NCBI RefSeq assembly: GCF_022899355.1
Contig: NZ_JALJCK010000012.1
Location: 1-64,000 of the forward strand
Direction: 5' to 3'
Origin: Shinella yambaruensis
GTDB lineage: Bacteria > Pseudomonadota > Alphaproteobacteria > Rhizobiales > Rhizobiaceae
Length of the DNA stretch: 64,000 nt
In this document: piece after piece, positions 61,059 to 64,000 of the stretch
How positions within the stretch are numbered: position 1 is the stretch's first letter
Layout: the number at the start of each line of letters is the position of its first letter
Position numbers and translations under genes: made by a program
Notes under the pieces: generated by a model
The model's database searches: none
The model's input: the letters and a program-made list of their open reading frames with translations, nothing else
Told to the model about the DNA's origin: nothing

Positions 61059-61601
61059 ATGGATGCGATCGATCTCGATCTTTTCGGCGTCTCGCCGGCG
61101 CCGGCGGTCTATGACGGGCTGGCGGGGCGGCCGGCGCTCTTCGAGGGCGGCGCGGCGCCGCTGCTCGACATCAAGGCGCAGGCGCCGCTCGATCCGTTTC
61201 TCGACATGCAGGCGATGCTTCTGGAGATGACCAAGGAACTGCGCGAGCGCTTCCAGCGCTTCCAGAGCCAGAAGGCGCTGGCCGAGGAGGATGCGGATGG
61301 CGCACAGGACGAGGTTTTCCGCAAGCAGGCGCAGGCGGACGCCAAGGCGGCCATCGAGGCCGTCTCGCTGATCGTGCGCACGCTGGAGAAGATCGACAGC
61401 CTGCAGCGCACGCTTCTCAATGCACGGGCCGAGGCGGACGCGGCCGCCGACGGCGCCGAGGACGAGGCGGCGCTGGCGGCGGAGTTCGACCGGCTTGTCG
61501 AGGACCGCGTGAAGGAACGGCTGAATGCGGCGAAGGAAGACTGGATGCGCGGGCTCGGGCCTGGCGGCGATGCTGCCGCGCGCGCGGAAAGCGGGCCGTA
61601 G
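61059..61601 (+). CDS. Hypothetical helical protein upstream of terminase
   Basis: A 180-residue protein starting MDAIDLDLFGVSPAPAVYDG, acidic, with a long helical middle (MLLEMTKELRERFQRFQSQKAL and VRTLEKIDSLQRTLLNARAEADAAADG), likely coiled coil. TTTGGAGGACC upstream of the ATG. It occupies the small-terminase slot in front of the large terminase, and a helical small subunit would fit, but no signature of that family is visible. Confidence 0.6.
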   Translation: MDAIDLDLFGVSPAPAVYDGLAGRPALFEGGAAPLLDIKAQAPLDPFLDMQAMLLEMTKELRERFQRFQSQKALAEEDADGAQDEVFRKQAQADAKAAIEAVSLIVRTLEKIDSLQRTLLNARAEADAAADGAEDEAALAAEFDRLVEDRVKERLNAAKEDWMRGLGPGGDAAARAESGP

Positions 61602-61647
61602 AGAGCGGCGCGCCTGCCGGGCGATCGGGAAGACAATCGATGCGGAC

Positions 61648-63105
61648 ATGCGGACGGCGGCTGCGGGCTTGAGGATGATCGAGGAAGAACGGGGGCGGAC
61701 GGCGTTTAGCGTTGAAGCGGATGCGCTGGAGGCGAGGATTTTGGGGCGGAGGAGCGGTGAAGCTTGCCTCTCGTCTGAGGCTTGCCCCTCATCCCCCTGC
61801 CGGGACCTTCTCCCCGCAGGCGGGGAGAAGGGGATGAGGGGCCAGGCCGAAGGAATCGAGCCTGCCTGCGGGACACCGATAACGCCGACCAGCTGGCGCC
61901 AGATGCGCGGCTGGCACTTCCACCACCGCCTTGCCCAGATGCCGCCCGCCGGCGACTGGCGGGTGTGGCTGCTGATGGGCGGACGCGGCTCGGGCAAGAC
62001 GCGGGCGGGCGCCGAATGGGTGCATGCGATCGCCAGCCTGAAGGCGGACCTGCGCATCGCACTGGTGGCCGAGACGCTGGGCGATGCGCGCGAGGTGATG
62101 ATCGACGGCGTGTCGGGTATCTGCCGGATCGCCGGGCGGGCGCGACCGGACTTCGAGGCCTCGCGCCGCCGGCTCGTCTGGCCGAACGGCTCGATCGCGC
62201 AGATCTTCTCCTCCGAGGACCCGGAGAGCCTGCGCGGGCCGCAGTTCCACCTCGCCTGGTGCGACGAGCTCGGCAAGTGGAAACATGCGCAGGAGACCTG
62301 GGACATGCTGCAATTCGGCCTGCGCCTCGGGGACGATCCACGCGTGCTGGTGACGACGACGCCCCGGCCGGTGCCGCTCTTGCGGGCGCTGGCGGGCGAT
62401 CCGAAGACCGCGGTGCGGCGCATCCGCACCGACGACAATGCCGGCAACCTGGCGCCGGGCTTCCTTGCGGCGATGGCCGAGCGCTATGGCGGCACGCGGC
62501 TGGGGCGGCAGGAGCTGGACGGCGAGCTGATCGCCGACCGCGAGGACGCGCTGTGGAACCGGGCGCGGCTGGAGGGTCTCCGCCAGCGCAATCCCGGGCC
62601 GCTCTCGCGCATCGTCGTGGCGGTCGATCCGCCGGCGACGGCCTCGGCGGCCTCCGTCTGCGGCATCGTCGTGGCGGGGCTGGACGGAGCGGGGCGGGCG
62701 GTGGTGCTCGCCGACTGCTCGGTGACGGGCGCAAGCCCGGCGGGCTGGGCGGGCGCCGTGGTGCGCGCCTTCCGGCGCTTCGACGCGGACCGGGTGGTCG
62801 CCGAGGTGAACCAGGGCGGCGACATGGTGACGGCGATGCTGAAAAGCGTCGACGCGAACCTGCCGGTCGCGACCGTGCGGGCGACGCGCGGCAAGTTCCT
62901 GCGCGCCGAGCCGGTGGCGGCGCTCTACGAGCAGGGGCGGGTGGTCCATGCGGCCGCCTTTGCCGAGCTGGAGGACCAGATGTGCGATTTCGGGCCGGAC
63001 GGGCTCTCCTCCGGCCGCTCGCCGGACCGGCTCGATGCGCTGGTCTGGGCGCTGACGGCGCTGGTGCTGGAGCGGGCCGGCGAACCGCGGGTTAGGGGGA
63101 TTTGA
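61648..63105 (+). CDS. Large terminase subunit, GTA/phage-like
   Basis: A terminase large subunit of 485 residues if started at 61648. Walker A MGGRGSGKTRAGAEW is at about 112-126, the Walker B-type LAWCDELGKW near 209-218, and nuclease acidic residues occur in VAVDPPA and SPDRLDALVWALTAL at the C-terminus. This is the COG5323 type found as gp2 in gene-transfer-agent clusters. The start is uncertain: 61525, 61648 and 61834 are all in frame. A mosaic palindromic repeat lies in frame between about residues 44-66, so the repeat either entered the N-terminus or precedes the true start at 61834. Confidence 0.85.
   Translation: MRTAAAGLRMIEEERGRTAFSVEADALEARILGRRSGEACLSSEACPSSPCRDLLPAGGEKGMRGQAEGIEPACGTPITPTSWRQMRGWHFHHRLAQMPPAGDWRVWLLMGGRGSGKTRAGAEWVHAIASLKADLRIALVAETLGDAREVMIDGVSGICRIAGRARPDFEASRRRLVWPNGSIAQIFSSEDPESLRGPQFHLAWCDELGKWKHAQETWDMLQFGLRLGDDPRVLVTTTPRPVPLLRALAGDPKTAVRRIRTDDNAGNLAPGFLAAMAERYGGTRLGRQELDGELIADREDALWNRARLEGLRQRNPGPLSRIVVAVDPPATASAASVCGIVVAGLDGAGRAVVLADCSVTGASPAGWAGAVVRAFRRFDADRVVAEVNQGGDMVTAMLKSVDANLPVATVRATRGKFLRAEPVAALYEQGRVVHAAAFAELEDQMCDFGPDGLSSGRSPDRLDALVWALTALVLERAGEPRVRGI
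61779..61844. repeat. Palindromic mosaic repeat overlapping the terminase frame
   Basis: CCCCTCATCCCCCTGCCGGG...CTCCCCGCAGGCGGGGAG... unit, the same type as at 1916. Here it is read through in frame without a stop as SSEACPSSPCRDLLPAGGEK. ATG 61834 lies in its right part. Confidence 0.85.
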
Positions 63106-63106
63106 G

Positions 63107-63715
63107 ATGGCGATCGATCGCAAGGCGTTTTTCGATGCGGTGCGCCGCGCGCTGTATGGCGGCCGGCTGGCGGGAACGCAGGTCGCGGGGCTGGCGGCGC
63201 TGCTCGACCGCTTCGAGCGCGGCGAGGTCGAGGACCGGCGTTTCCTCGCCTACATGCTGGCGACGGCCCATCACGAGACGGGCGGGCGCCTGCAGCCGGT
63301 GCGCGAGACCTTCGCGGCGACGGATGCGGCGGCGATCGCCCGGCTCGACCGGGCCTTCGCGGCCGGCCGGCTGCCGCAGGTTTCCGCGCCCTACTGGCGG
63401 CGCGATGCGGCGGGGAAGAGCTGGCTCGGGCGCGGGCTCGTGCAGATCACCCACCGGCGCAACTATGCGCGGCTGGCCGGGCTGACGGGCATCGATCTCG
63501 TCGGCCGGCCGGAGCTTGCGATGGAGCTGGCGGTGTCGGTCGAGATCCTCTTCACCGGCATGCTGCGCGGCGCCTTCACCGGGCGGCGGCTGGCCGACCA
63601 TTTCTCCGGCACGCGGGCCGACTGGGCCGGCGCGCGGCGGATCATCAACGGGCTCGACCGGGCGGAAAAGGTGGCGGGCTACGGGCGGGCGTTTTTCGCC
63701 GCGCTGGGCGGGTAG
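63107..63715 (+). CDS. GH19-like endolysin/chitinase-like glycosidase
   Basis: A 202-residue hydrolase resembling glycoside-hydrolase 19/phage endolysins. Catalytic-region segment ATAHHETGGRLQPVRET (about 52-68) with the Glu after HH, and GKSWLGRGLVQITHRRNYARLAGLTGIDLVGRPEL (about 104-138), a GH19 hallmark (WxGRGxVQLTxxxNY). No signal peptide, as for holin-dependent lysins. ATG follows the terminase stop by one base. Peptidoglycan cleavage for release of phage-like particles is the likely role. Confidence 0.85.
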   Translation: MAIDRKAFFDAVRRALYGGRLAGTQVAGLAALLDRFERGEVEDRRFLAYMLATAHHETGGRLQPVRETFAATDAAAIARLDRAFAAGRLPQVSAPYWRRDAAGKSWLGRGLVQITHRRNYARLAGLTGIDLVGRPELAMELAVSVEILFTGMLRGAFTGRRLADHFSGTRADWAGARRIINGLDRAEKVAGYGRAFFAALGG

Positions 63716-63723
63716 CGGGCGGC

Positions 63724-63888
63724 GTGCCGTGCGGGTGGATCCTCGGGTCGAGCCCGAGGATGACGGAGGGGAGGATCGGGTTTCCATCCCATGGAACGAT
63801 GCGGCATGCGGATCCGGTTCGGTGGCCCTTCATGCTTTTCTTCTGTCGTCATCCTCGGGCTCGACCCGAGGATCCACCCGCACGGCAC
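63724..63888. mobile_element. MITE-like element with 42-base perfect terminal inverted repeats
   Basis: The 42-base arm at 63724-63765 is exactly repeated in reverse complement at 63847-63888; each starts GTGCCGTGCGGGTGGATCCT and holds the CCTCGGGTCGAGCCCGAGG palindrome. The spacer is 81 bases with no reading frame. It lies between the endolysin and portal genes, with no transposase. A related palindrome is at 15040-15125. Confidence 0.8.
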
Positions 63889-63930
63889 ACCGCCCGGACC
63901 ATCGGCGAATCGACACAATCGGAGGGCACC

Positions 63931-64000
63931 ATGAAATTACCATCCTTCCTCTCCCGGCAGCGCCGGGCGGCCGAGACCAAGGCGTCGGGCTTCTTCGCGC
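63931..64000 (+). CDS. Phage/GTA portal protein, 5' end only
   Basis: Only 23 codons are in the window: MKLPSFLSRQRRAAETKASG... with CGGAGGGCACC upstream. The basic start followed by ETKAS resembles the N-terminus of HK97-type portal proteins of rhizobial GTA clusters, and the position after a terminase fits. The rest lies past the window end. Confidence 0.6.
   Translation, partial: MKLPSFLSRQRRAAETKASGFFA

Overview
The window is GC-rich chromosomal DNA from an alphaproteobacterium of the Rhizobiales, most likely a member of the Rhizobiaceae (Shinella/Ensifer/Rhizobium type); the genus cannot be fixed from the sequence alone. The pointers are a Ros/MucR zinc-finger regulator, a seven-gene Mrp/Pha antiporter operon, a BigR-type sulfur repressor, DUF1491, DUF930, DUF2336 and DUF5330 proteins, CtrA-like boxes, a gene-transfer-agent (GTA)-like cluster and many copies of a palindromic intergenic mosaic repeat. 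No tRNA, rRNA, CRISPR array or complete insertion sequence was found.

Layout. 1-10 kb: ABC-F ATPase, HerA-like ATPase, two MFS exporters, a serine hydrolase, an aldo/keto reductase and a LysR regulator divergent from one exporter. 10-19 kb: iron superoxide dismutase, a toxin-first TumE-type toxin-antitoxin pair, a WYL regulator divergent from a LysE exporter, two cytochromes c, a GNAT/DJ-1 operon preceded by what looks like a peptide-controlled attenuator, and an ABC exporter. 19-32 kb: PQQ glucose dehydrogenase, SelO, a secreted caspase-fold protein that lacks its catalytic dyad, a MazEF pair, oligopeptidase B, a BigR/YeeE sulfur operon and an AI-2E family permease. 32-44 kb: a Tat-signal VOC protein, DksA-like and hemolysin III proteins, MsrB, an AbrB/VapC pair and the mrpABCDEFG operon. 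44-56 kb: mucR, an orphan DnaA domain-IV protein overlapping a DUF6456 gene, SufE, a histidine kinase overlapping a peptidoglycan-binding protein gene, a cytoplasmic chemoreceptor, a beta-helix/RTX protein and a DUF2336 protein. 56-64 kb: DUF1254/DUF1214 pair, a class A penicillin-binding protein, YcgN, a MmcQ-like protein and the start of a GTA/prophage-like cluster (terminase, endolysin, portal).

Common themes are ion and redox homeostasis (Mrp, SodB, MsrB, cytochromes, BigR), efflux (four exporters), and three toxin-antitoxin loci within 27 kb, each with a palindrome just upstream. The most notable unexplained signals are the leader-peptide/terminator/antiterminator arrangement at 16344-16482 (minus strand), the pseudo-caspase, and the nested mosaic repeats that also sit inside the mrp operon, inside the terminase reading frame and between endolysin and portal genes.
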